DNA of 64,000 nucleotides from Pedobacter sp. PF22-3 (lineage in GTDB: Bacteria; Bacteroidota; Bacteroidia; Sphingobacteriales; Sphingobacteriaceae), in NCBI RefSeq assembly GCF_026239555.1, contig NZ_JAPIVP010000007.1, positions 124,001 through 188,000 on the forward strand, given 5' to 3'. The notes under the pieces were generated by a model that saw nothing but the letters and a program-made list of their open reading frames with translations, did not search any database and had not been told where the DNA came from. This document shows, in pieces, positions 6,621-16,200 of the stretch. Position 1 is the stretch's first letter, and each line of letters opens with the position of its first letter. A program made the position numbers and the translations under genes.

Positions 6621-9415
6621 CTTTTCGTCGCATTTTGACGTTGGATATCTTTTAGCAGAAAATAGTACATCACCATTTCATGCGTTCGCTGATCTTTACT
6701 AAAAAGGCGGTTTACGTGCATATGCATCAAATCAGTCAATAGCTTGAGTGCATTTTCCGCAGCACATTGTTGAAGAATTTTGATAAATGAACCTGAAAAC
6801 GCGCTAAACCGCTGCTCTTGTTCTGCTGTTAATGCTGTCCATTCTGTTTTTCTAAAGTCCTGATAATGAATATTCAATTGCTTAAAATCGGTTGCATCTA
6901 ACCTATGCTCTTCATTAAAGTTATCAGACATTAGTCTTATAATCTTACTGATGACCAACTTATCTAAAATGTTAGATTCAACAATCTTGGAAACCAAAAG
7001 ACTACACCGTCTATATTTATTAAAATCATCGGTCTGCGTTTCTAAAAGCGATAACACAAATTCACTATCGATAGCAAAGTGTTGTTCAACATCTTCGATC
7101 ATATTGCTGCCATAACGCTCCAACTCACGCTTGTAGGTTTTAACCTGCACATCAGATACCAATCCTGAGTTTAAAAAGAGTTCCAGATCATCCATTAAAT
7201 TTGATATCATCAGTTGTCCATCATTTGGATTGTTGAGTTGTACCCTAAACCTGATGTGGTTTCCATTTTCATTGTAGCGGATAAAAAACCATGATTTTAC
7301 CAAACCTGTGTAAGTGCTCAGGAAAGGGGCAATCACTTCAGTCAAAATCTGATCGCTACGCTGCTGGTGGCAATAAATTTCGAAATACAGCCATTCTTTA
7401 CCTGGTAGAAAAAAGCGTGTCACTTCAGTATTTACAGATGTTTGAGCCAAACCACGATAAATTTGTTCGCTGTGGCCTATGCTTAAAACAAACTGCCCTA
7501 AATAGGGTTTCGCAGTTTCATCAACCACGATACTATTTTGAGGCATTACCATTTCTTCAACGTAAATATTACCATGTTTTAGCACGTATTGCTGAAAAGC
7601 ATTTATATCGTCGTCGTTCTTTAGGCTGAAGCATAAGGTTTGATCAGACATACCGGCTTTAAAATATTCGCTAACGCCTAAATGATTCAGGTATGATCTA
7701 CATTCGGTGATGGGTAGCATTTTTTGATCAGCCCCTAACAGCGCTTCTTTTTTAATTTTCCATTTGTTACTGCTTAAAACAATATTCTGATATTGTAACC
7801 TTGGATAATAATCCAGATCAGGAATAATAGCATCGAGTGGAAAGGAAAGACTTGTTTGCAAGCCCTGATGCTGCAGATCGCACAATAGCCTAAAAATAGA
7901 AAGATCTGAACGAATGTAATTGTAGGCAGAGGCCATTCTTGGCACCAACCTTTTATTTAACTGCTTAGAACGAAGAATAATCTCTGAGCCCCGCACCGAA
8001 ATTTGTATATCATTTAAAGCAAGTGGAGATGCTGAGGTATCGAAATTTAAAATTGACAATTGATGCCCATAGATTAATTTCCGCCGGTTTACATTATCTA
8101 CATTGGCTTCTACCATATAAGCCACATCAAAAAACAGAACATCAGGATTTGCCTGTTGTTCTGCAGCTGCGATATTTTTTGCATCATGTGCTACATCTTC
8201 ATCTGCCATGGTAAATCTTCCGCTTAATGCATTGGAAGTTACTCCACCAATCTGTTCTACAAAAATCAGATCATCATGAACTGACATTACCATACTGAAT
8301 GAATTTGGTAAAGATGCCAGTTTCTGATTCGGTTCCAAGTCCAGTTTGTTCAGATAAATAGACTTATCTTTTTCGAATTTCTGTTCTGTAAGATAGTTTT
8401 TTAGTGCTGCTTTAATATTTTCTTTTTCTGCTTTTTTGGCCGGTTTATTTGTGAAGCGAGTAATAAAATCGCTGTTTTGACCAGACTGCTCCAACTCATC
8501 GTAGCCTACGCCCATTTCAGGATCTAGTGCCAATAATAATGGCACTTCCTGATCTTCGAATTTTTTCTTAAACTTAACCTGAAACTGACCAAGGGCCTCA
8601 TGATCTTTTGCAGGCATTATATTATGGAGCATATTGATCAGACCTGGAATGGCCTGAAGCGAACGTTCATTAATACATCCAGATAAAACTTTACGTTGTG
8701 CAATAAGATATTTTGGCAAGTCAGCCGAAGCGGTTAGGCCTAAACGTTCAAAATAATCTTCTCCGATGATATTGGGATCGTAGTTGGTATAAACAAGCTG
8801 TAAATCGTGCATGTCCTGCAGCAAGCTAAATAGATTATGAATTTCCGCATCATCCAAGTTTAATTGTTTTACCAGCTCGTTAAGCCGGATCGGCTTTAAG
8901 CAAGCAGCTAAGATCTGTTGTACAAAGTCGTTTTGATCTAACTCGGCCAGTTCGAAAACACCATCGGTGCAGGCGATATAACGGATACTATTGGGCGTTA
9001 AGTAATAGCTGGTGTTACTGAATAAGAGGCAGTTTTTTTGCAACAGATCTGCCAATGGAAATTGAATATCATTTTTATAAGGCCAATCAATCAGTTCGCG
9101 TACTCTTTGAGCCTCTTCAATTACTATCCTGCTTTCAAAAGGCTTAATGGCATCTTTTAACAAGCTAAAACCAGCGAAAGTGCCGTAAGGAGTTGACCGG
9201 AATTTTGCACGGTTAAAATATTTCCAAATGGTAAAATAAACCTTGGGTGGAAGATCCTGGAGTTCGCTTGCTTTTACTTCTTTTATGGTTTCGTAAAAAA
9301 CTGCTGAAGATATTGAAATGGCCGACTTTAACTCCTCCCAGCAATCTACCAGTTCGGATTGATATGAAAATTTAGGTGTTCTAAAAATTACGGTGGGTTG
9401 GATAGTCAGCTTCAT
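6617..9415 (-). CDS. LanB-type lantibiotic dehydratase, full length
   Basis: At 932 residues this is a single-chain LanB-like enzyme. The family uses glutamyl-tRNA to glutamylate Ser/Thr of a precursor peptide and then eliminates glutamate to leave dehydro-amino acids. The N-terminal glutamylation domain covers about 1-650 and carries the family motif STPYGTFAGF (74-83). The C-terminal elimination domain (also called thiopeptide-type biosynthesis domain) begins near 667 with FFLPGKEWLYFEIY, followed by FIRYNENGNHIRFR (711-724) and ELERYGSNMIEDV (764-776). Both halves are therefore present. No LanC cyclase, transporter or protease gene is visible in the window. Its best candidate substrates are the two cysteine-free peptides at 5010-5360, separated by the convergent kinase gene. 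Confidence 0.92.
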   Translation of the reverse strand: MKLTIQPTVIFRTPKFSYQSELVDCWEELKSAISISSAVFYETIKEVKASELQDLPPKVYFTIWKYFNRAKFRSTPYGTFAGFSLLKDAIKPFESRIVIEEAQRVRELIDWPYKNDIQFPLADLLQKNCLLFSNTSYYLTPNSIRYIACTDGVFELAELDQNDFVQQILAACLKPIRLNELVKQLNLDDAEIHNLFSLLQDMHDLQLVYTNYDPNIIGEDYFERLGLTASADLPKYLIAQRKVLSGCINERSLQAIPGLINMLHNIMPAKDHEALGQFQVKFKKKFEDQEVPLLLALDPEMGVGYDELEQSGQNSDFITRFTNKPAKKAEKENIKAALKNYLTEQKFEKDKSIYLNKLDLEPNQKLASLPNSFSMVMSVHDDLIFVEQIGGVTSNALSGRFTMADEDVAHDAKNIAAAEQQANPDVLFFDVAYMVEANVDNVNRRKLIYGHQLSILNFDTSASPLALNDIQISVRGSEIILRSKQLNKRLVPRMASAYNYIRSDLSIFRLLCDLQHQGLQTSLSFPLDAIIPDLDYYPRLQYQNIVLSSNKWKIKKEALLGADQKMLPITECRSYLNHLGVSEYFKAGMSDQTLCFSLKNDDDINAFQQYVLKHGNIYVEEMVMPQNSIVVDETAKPYLGQFVLSIGHSEQIYRGLAQTSVNTEVTRFFLPGKEWLYFEIYCHQQRSDQILTEVIAPFLSTYTGLVKSWFFIRYNENGNHIRFRVQLNNPNDGQLMISNLMDDLELFLNSGLVSDVQVKTYKRELERYGSNMIEDVEQHFAIDSEFVLSLLETQTDDFNKYRRCSLLVSKIVESNILDKLVISKIIRLMSDNFNEEHRLDATDFKQLNIHYQDFRKTEWTALTAEQEQRFSAFSGSFIKILQQCAAENALKLLTDLMHMHVNRLFSKDQRTHEMVMYYFLLKDIQRQNATKS

Positions 9416-9547
9416 TGCGTTAAAAGATAAGCCGAAAATTACAAAGATTAATTTAATTATTAGTTTTCAGTTTGGAATTGGATACCATCTGTTCTTGATT
9501 AATTTTAAAATACAAAAAAATGGAGGAATAAATGAGTTCAGTTTTTC

Positions 9548-9568
9548 GGTCCGTGAAGACACGAGACC
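9548..9568 (+). repeat. Dispersed hairpin repeat, copy 3
   Basis: GGTCCGTG, AAGA and CACGAGACC form a stem-loop: GGTC pairs with GACC and CGTG with CACG, with one bulged A. It is followed by GAGGCAACA. It differs from copy 4 by a single base in the loop. Confidence 0.7.
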
Positions 9569-9649
9569 GAGGCAACAGTTCATGTTTAATCTCAAAAATT
9601 AGAATCTGAAGAAATAAATGAGCGCAAATGGCTACCTATGTAGTTTTCA

Positions 9650-9670
9650 GGTCCGTGAAGGCACGAGACC
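9650..9670 (+). repeat. Dispersed hairpin repeat, copy 4
   Basis: GGTCCGTG, AAGG and CACGAGACC fold as in copy 3, 102 bases away, and GATGCAACA follows. The conservation of stem, flank and spacing suggests a duplicated unit of about 100 bases. Confidence 0.7.
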
Positions 9671-9802
9671 GATGCAACACGGTGGCAAAAACGGTTAATA
9701 GGAGATTGTAATCCCATCTGAACTAAGAATTTTCAATCCTTTACTGGTGCATTAAAAATCATAGCACAAAGGTTGGTATTACAAATACTAACTAACAAAA
9801 AA

Positions 9803-9829
9803 AGCCATCTCCTTTTCAGAAAGATGGCT
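9803..9829 (-). terminator. Terminator of the surface-protein unit
   Basis: AGCCATCT (9803-9810) pairs with AGATGGCT (9822-9829). On the minus strand a run of seven Ts follows the stem. It lies about 20 bases after the stop of the OmpA-family gene at 9850. Confidence 0.88.
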
Positions 9830-9849
9830 CAACGGGATGATAATATATC

Positions 9850-11850
9850 TTATTTTTTGGTTACTTTAAATTCTGTTCTTCTGTTTTTTGCCCTTCCTTC
9901 AGGATTATCTTTTTTCTTACGCTTTACCATAATTTCGTTTGGCGCAATCGGCATCGATTCTCCATATCCTTTAGAAGTCATTCTAGCGGCGGCAATTCCT
10001 TTACTTTCCAGATAATCTGTACAAGATTTTGCCCTTCTGTTTGATAGATCCAGGTTGTACTCATCTGTTCCGATATTATCGGTATGAGCGCCAAGCTCAA
10101 TTTCCATTTCTGGATTATCTTCCATAATCGGGATCAGGAAGTCCAATACTTTTTTAGAAGGTTCGGTAAGGTCGGCACTGTTAAATTCATAATAAATATT
10201 TTCCAATGTCATTGGTATGCCCAATTTAAAAGGACTTAAGCAATAATCTTTATCAATCAAGGTATCTGCTTTAGCTAACTCCTCGTAAAGATAGTTTTTA
10301 GTAATTGCGAAATAATCATCTTTTGCGAAAAGCAATTTAATCGGTCTTTTCGAATCTACTTTAAACCTATAAATACCATCGGTACCGGTAGTTATTTTCT
10401 GCGATCCTTCTGCATTGTTTAAGGTTACATTTGCACCTGCTAAAGGCAATTTTGTTTTGCAATCGGTTAAAAGACCTGCTATAGAAAGGTATTCCTTTTT
10501 CACTTCAAATACTTCCAAGCAGCAAGATGATTCTCGATCAGAACTTATATATCCTTTTGTTCCTTTATCATCAGTTGCTGTAAAGTAAAGATCATCTTTT
10601 GATGAGTTGAATGGATAACCTAGGTTTATAGGGTTAGACCAATTTACCAGATCGCCCTCTGACTCAAAGAAATCAAGGCCGCCAAAGCCCACACGACCAT
10701 CGCTGCTAAACAATAACTTTTTGGTTAAGGAATTGTAGTATGGTGCACGTTCGTCATCTTCGGTATTAATGGTCGGACCAAAATTTACTGCCTGACCTAA
10801 TGAACCATCATTACGCAAGGTACAATACCAAAGATCGAATTTACCATAACCGCCGCTTCTATCTGATGAGAAAAGCAGGAATTTACCATCGCTGGTAACA
10901 AAAGGTTGTGAAGAGTTAAAATCTTTGCTGTTCACCTGTAAACCAACAGGTTGAGGATTTGCCCATTTATCGCCTGTTTTTTTTGAGGAATATATCGCAT
11001 ATTTTTCTTTATCACTCCATGCAGTAAAGTACATCGTATTGCCGTCAGGCGTAAAACTAGCTGCAGCAATTTCTATATCTTTAGGAAAATTAATATCGAC
11101 TTTCTTTACCGTAATATCCGTTGAGTTTAATTCGCTTTTAGCTGTATAAATATTATTAATGAACGGATTGGCTTTAGTTGATACCTGAACTTCCCCGGTA
11201 GCTGTTTTAACCATATCCCTTTTACTCCCCACAGAAACCGGACGGGATGAGGTAAAATACAACTCGTTATTGATTTTAACAGGTGCGTAATTAGATCCTA
11301 AACCATTTATATTAGCTGGTACTTTTTTAACCTGCACCATACGTGGAAAACGCATTTCTTCGATCGCAAACTTACACGACTCGATTTCCTTTTGGGCTTC
11401 TTTAGCTAAAGCATCGCCTGGGTTTTTCTGGATAAACTGCTGAAATGCATCAATAGCCTGGTTAAATTTTTTATTTGCCCTTAAGCTTTCAGCGTAATAA
11501 TATAATGCCTTTCTGAAACGGGTATTGGTAAAGGTTATCGCTATGGCATAATATTTTTCAGCCTCGTTAAATTCCCGGTATAGCCTACTGGATTCTGCAA
11601 GGTTATAAATAGATCCTTCATAATCTTCTATCACTTTATCTTCGCTTGCTGATTTTCTTTCTTTACCATATGGTAAAATAGCCTGGGTACTATCGCCGGT
11701 AATTTTTAATGCCTTTTTATAAAAAGTTGATGCTGCGTAATAATCCTTATTTTCAAAATAAGTATCTGCAACCTTTTTATAGTTTACTACATATTGTGCG
11801 TTCGCAAAACCGCCAAATGCCACTAACAAAAAGAGTAATATTTTTTTCAT
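9850..11850 (-). CDS. PorE-like OmpA-family protein (TPR, PD40, regulatory fold, OmpA)
   Basis: This 666-residue protein has a signal peptide (MKKILLFLLVAFGGFANA), TPR-like helices at about 20-150, a PD40/WD40-like propeller (about 185-430, with repeated SSDGRVGFGGLDFF- and SSDRSGGYGKFDLW-like segments), a carboxypeptidase-regulatory-like fold (about 440-530) and a C-terminal OmpA peptidoglycan-binding domain (about 560-666; GAHTDNIGTDEYN, NRRAKSCTDYL, NRRTEFKV). This domain order is that of PorE of the type IX secretion system. It is the last gene of a leftward unit after the giant repeat protein and PorP/SprF. It probably anchors the outer-membrane complex to peptidoglycan. Whether it is the core PorE or a locus-specific paralogue cannot be told here. 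Confidence 0.88.
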   Translation of the reverse strand: MKKILLFLLVAFGGFANAQYVVNYKKVADTYFENKDYYAASTFYKKALKITGDSTQAILPYGKERKSASEDKVIEDYEGSIYNLAESSRLYREFNEAEKYYAIAITFTNTRFRKALYYYAESLRANKKFNQAIDAFQQFIQKNPGDALAKEAQKEIESCKFAIEEMRFPRMVQVKKVPANINGLGSNYAPVKINNELYFTSSRPVSVGSKRDMVKTATGEVQVSTKANPFINNIYTAKSELNSTDITVKKVDINFPKDIEIAAASFTPDGNTMYFTAWSDKEKYAIYSSKKTGDKWANPQPVGLQVNSKDFNSSQPFVTSDGKFLLFSSDRSGGYGKFDLWYCTLRNDGSLGQAVNFGPTINTEDDERAPYYNSLTKKLLFSSDGRVGFGGLDFFESEGDLVNWSNPINLGYPFNSSKDDLYFTATDDKGTKGYISSDRESSCCLEVFEVKKEYLSIAGLLTDCKTKLPLAGANVTLNNAEGSQKITTGTDGIYRFKVDSKRPIKLLFAKDDYFAITKNYLYEELAKADTLIDKDYCLSPFKLGIPMTLENIYYEFNSADLTEPSKKVLDFLIPIMEDNPEMEIELGAHTDNIGTDEYNLDLSNRRAKSCTDYLESKGIAAARMTSKGYGESMPIAPNEIMVKRKKKDNPEGRAKNRRTEFKVTKK

Positions 11851-11921
11851 CTTTTAAACTTGTTTTCAAATGGTGATGAAGCCATCATGATCTGGAAATC
11901 ATAACGGTTTCATTTGATTAA

Positions 11922-12923
11922 TTATAAACGTGGACAAAAGAAGTTTGGACCAATTATACCGTTACGGCCGATAAGTGATATGGAAAGCTCTAAACCACCG
12001 TTACTGTTTGAGGCACGATTGAACGAAGAAGTATTTACATCATAACTTAAGCCGAAAACCATATTCTTCAACTGTAAACCCACAAAAGCAATTGCAGCAT
12101 CTTTATTACGATAATTACCACCAAATAGAATGTTAGCAGATGGATTAACGTTAAGTTGCGCATAAGCACCCAGTGAAACTTCATTTGTATTACCCTGATA
12201 CATGAACAATGCATTGGGTACAATATCCAATAACGCTGAGGCCTTGATCCTTGCACCGCCATGTCCAGTAAAACGCACCGGAATCCGTGAATTTGTACCA
12301 GAGAAACGATCCATAGGCCGGGTTAAATGCGCTGCACTGGCACCTAAAAATACGTTTACACCCTTGTCTGGATCGCCATCAAAGAACATAATACCTGCAT
12401 TTACATCAGGAACCAAAGATGACTGAGATGAAAGCGTTTCGCCACTCATCATCCCACCATCATAACCCGTAATCGGATTAAACTGGTTACCAAACCTGGC
12501 CTGAGAGAAATCGAAACTACGGTTAATGATACCGGCCTGTAAGCCAAAACTCACCATCTGCAGGCCCTCGTTACCAAACCTTAAACGGTACGAACCTGAT
12601 ACCAGAGCAGATAAGTAATTAAAATCCAAGTCTCCAGCCCTTTGGTTTAAAATGGTTGCACCAAATGCGAAGTTCTTTTTGGGAGCCATATCGAACGATG
12701 CACCACCGGTTAAAAAAGAGCTGTTTAATGCACTCCATTGTTGTTTAAAATTGACCGTTGCACGGTAATCACCATCTATTACCCCGGTTAAGGCAGGGTT
12801 GAGGTATAATGGATTTGCATAATATTGTGAAAAATGTGGATCAGTTTGTGCGAAGGATTTAGCTGTAATCAGCAGCAATCCTAACACTGCAACATATATT
12901 TTTAAAGCCGATAGTATTTTCAT
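11922..12923 (-). CDS. PorP/SprF family type IX secretion membrane protein
   Basis: The 333 residues begin with a signal peptide ending near SFAQ and continue with the family opening TDPHFSQYYANPLYLNPALTG. PorP/SprF proteins are outer-membrane barrels that work with the type IX secretion system. In Bacteroidota, paralogues encoded next to large proteins with a type B C-terminal domain are thought to serve export or attachment of that neighbour. Here the gene lies 37 bases after the giant type B protein and 71 bases before the PorE-like gene. Repeated amphipathic strands (FAFGATILNQ, MVFGLSYDVN) fit a barrel. Function as the partner of the giant protein is inferred from position. Confidence 0.92.
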   Translation of the reverse strand: MKILSALKIYVAVLGLLLITAKSFAQTDPHFSQYYANPLYLNPALTGVIDGDYRATVNFKQQWSALNSSFLTGGASFDMAPKKNFAFGATILNQRAGDLDFNYLSALVSGSYRLRFGNEGLQMVSFGLQAGIINRSFDFSQARFGNQFNPITGYDGGMMSGETLSSQSSLVPDVNAGIMFFDGDPDKGVNVFLGASAAHLTRPMDRFSGTNSRIPVRFTGHGGARIKASALLDIVPNALFMYQGNTNEVSLGAYAQLNVNPSANILFGGNYRNKDAAIAFVGLQLKNMVFGLSYDVNTSSFNRASNSNGGLELSISLIGRNGIIGPNFFCPRL

Positions 12924-12960
12924 GGTCTTTTATTTTATCTGTTTATTATTAATCCTCTTC

Positions 12961-13253
12961 TTATCTAATCAGCGTTACTGTACCTTTTCTCATTGATGTT
13001 GTTCCATTGCTGAAGGTGATGTCAACCATGTATACATAAACCCCAATCGGTTGATTTACCCCTTTGAAAGTTCCATCCCATCCGTTTGCAACATTGTCTG
13101 ATTGGAATATCAACTGCCCCCATTGTGTGTAAACACTCATTTTCGCGCTTGATATGGTATTACCGTAGATTAAGAATATGTCATTTTTACCGTCGTTATT
13201 TGGTGTAAATGCATTTGGTATGTAAACCTGATCTCCAAAAGGATTGGCCGCTT
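12961..13253 (-). other. Type B T9SS C-terminal domain (CHU_C / gliding-associated) of the giant protein
   Basis: The last 97 codons start near NPFGDQVYIPNAFTPN and end KGTVTLIR. The motif TPNNDGKNDIF, a single SVYTQWGQLIF strand and an NGWDGTFKG turn are typical of type B sorting domains recognised for T9SS export in cooperation with PorP/SprF proteins. Confidence 0.9.
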
Positions 13254-16200
13254 TGCCGGTTGCCGAACCATTTTGACTGGTCTGGCACGCAGTCTGACCT
13301 TTAGCTCTCACCAGGATACTTACACTCTGATCTGGTTTCAGTCCAGATACTAAATAAGTTGTTCCGGTTGATCCGCTTGTTGGGTTGACCCAGGTTAAAC
13401 CATTGTCTAACGAAACTTCGTATGCCGTAGCACCTGCAACCGCAGCCCATGCAAACGTTACGCTATTTGCTGTTGTGGCTTGTACAACTACCGTTGGTTT
13501 ATCTAATACCGGCAGTAAAGTTACCGTAACACCTGTTCTTGTTGCACTTGCGCAACCGCCTACTGCAATCGCTTCTACATAGTAAATTGTTGTCGCATTT
13601 AAGTTAGGGGTAGTAAAGGTTATACCTTCTGCCAATACCGCTCCGCCTGAGCTTGCAGCATACCATCTGTATACTAAGCCGGCAACAGGATTATTTACCG
13701 TTAATATCGTTGAGCTACCCGCGCAAAGTGTTCCGTTTGCTGGCGTTACCGATGCTGGTGCAACTGGCACTGGTAATGCAATTACATTAACAGCCGTTCT
13801 CGACGATGATATACAATTTCCGTTTGCACCTTCAACATAGTAGGTGGTATTTGCATTAACCGCCGGCGTTGTAAAGTTTACACCTGTTCCGGCTATCGTT
13901 CCGCCCACCGATGCGGTATACCAATTATAGGTAACACCTGTTTGAGGATTCGTAACGGTTAAAATTGCTGAACTTCCCGTACAAATGCTAACCGATGCAG
14001 CCGCTACTGTTGGTACGGATGGTTTTGTGTTAACCGTAACCGTTACTTTTACACGGCCACCATTGTTATTACATCCACCTGTTCCAATTGCTAAAACATA
14101 GTAATCTGTTGTCGTAGATAAGGCTGTTACATTGAATGTTGAGCCAGTGAATAATAAATTACCACCAACTGCTGCATTGTACCATTCGTAAGTAACGCCT
14201 GCCTGAGCGTTGGTTACTGTTAATGTGGCTCCATCACCAGCACATATACCTCCATTTGGAGCTGACACTATAGGGTTGTTAGGTGATGCATTTACAGTAA
14301 TGGCTACTGCCCTTGCAGTTGCAGCGGTATTTTCACATTTGTTATCACCTTTAACCGTTACATAATACGTTGCATTGGCAGTTAATACCGGTGTAGTAAA
14401 TACTGCCCCTGTAAATACCACTGTATTTAAAGTAGCATCACTATACCAGGTAAATATTGGATTGGTTACCGTTGTGCTTGTTGCGGCTAATGTTGCTGCT
14501 GTATTGGCACAAACTGAGGTTGATCCGTTTACGGTAATATCTGTTGCTACTGCGATAGGATTAACAGTAACAGTTACTGTCTTCGAATTTGCTGCAGTAT
14601 TTTCACATTTATTAGTTCCTTTAACCGTTACATAATAAGTTGTGGTAGCTGTTAATACCGGCGTGGTAAATATTGGTCCGGTAAAGGCTACACTGGTTAA
14701 TGAAGCATCATTGTACCAGGTAAATACCGGATTGGTTACCGTTGTTGAACTCGCATTGATTACCGCAGTGCCAGAACCACACACTTTAGCTGGTGTAGAT
14801 AATGTAATATCAGCAGCTGTTCCAACATCATTAACATTCACGGTAACAACTTTAGCATTTGCAGCAGAACTTTCACACCTGTTATCACCTTTTACAGTTA
14901 GGTAATATTTAGTGGTTGACGTCAATGCTGGTGTATTGAAAGTTGCTCCTGTGAATACTGGTATTGTTAAAGCAGCATCGCTATACCAGGTAAATACTGG
15001 ATTGGTTACGGTTGTTGTACTGGCTACCAAACCCGCTGATGAGCCTGCGCAGATGGTTGCATCGGCCGCGGTGACGTCTGTCGCTGAAGCTACCGGGTTA
15101 ACCACAACATTTACAGATTTAGCCGTTGCTGCACTGTTTTCACACTTATTGTCGCCTTTAACCGTTACATAATAATTGGCATTAGCAGTTAGTGTTGGTG
15201 TAGTAAATACGGCACCTACAAAAGCTACATCAGTTAAAGCTGCGTTGGTATACCAGGTAAATACCGGATTGGTTACGGTTGTGCTGCTAGCGGTTAATAC
15301 TGCTGCAGATCCCCCGCAGATATTGGTTGAGCCATTTACCACAATATCTGTTGCAACTGCTATTGGATTAACTATAATGGTAACAGCCGCTGCATTTGCT
15401 GCACTGTTTTCGCATTTATTGCTTCCTTTAACTGTTACATAATAAGTTGTGGTAGCTGTTAATACCGGTGTGGTAAATATTGGTCCGGTAAAGGCTACAC
15501 TCGTTAACGAAGCATCATTGTACCAGGTAAATACCGGGTTGGTTACCGTTGTTGAACTCGCATTGATTATTGCAGTACCCGATCCACATACCAATGTAGG
15601 TGTTGATAGCGTAATATCAGCAGCTGTAGCACCTGGGTTAACATTAACCGTTACCACTTTAGCGGTGATCGCTGAATTCTCACATTTATTATCACCTTTA
15701 ACTGTTACATAGTATTTAGTTGTTGCCGTTAATACCGGGGTAACGAATGATGTACCTACATAAGCTACAGAAGTTAAGGCCGCATCATTGTACCAGGTAA
15801 AGATTGGGTTGGTTACGGTTGTGGTACCTGCTACCAGCGTAGTGCCTGATCCCGAGCATATGGTTGCATCAGCAGCTGTAATATCAGCAGCGGTAGCTAC
15901 CGGGCTCACTGTAATGGTTATTACCCTGGCAGTACCAGGCGCATTCTCACATTTATTATCACCTTTAACCGTTACATAATAAGTAGTGGTAGCATTTAAT
16001 GGCGGTGTAGTAAATGTTGCACCAATGAAACTTACATTAGTCAAAGCAGCATCGCTGTACCAGGTAAATACCGAATTGATTACTGTTGGAGATGTTGCGC
16101 TTAATGCTGCCGATGAACCCGCGCAAGCAACTGTGCTTCCATTGAGAATAATATCTGTAGTGGTGGCCAATGGATTAACCGTTACGGTTACCGCCTTGGC

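Larger units (their letters stand above)
9416..9849. other. Intergenic region with two hairpin repeats and a terminator
   Basis: No supported gene. The region carries two close copies of a hairpin repeat (9548-9568 and 9650-9670), each preceded by the short string AATAAATGAG and a T-run, and a terminator for the OmpA gene on its right (9803-9829). A 69-codon plus-strand frame beginning at 9393 overlaps the dehydratase start and runs through the first repeat; it looks random. The dehydratase promoter should be here, but only a weak TAATTTTC was seen. Confidence 0.5.

Noticed and set aside
9393..9602. 69-codon plus-strand frame beside the dehydratase
   Set aside because: It overlaps the dehydratase start and runs through a hairpin repeat; composition looks random and no family resemblance.
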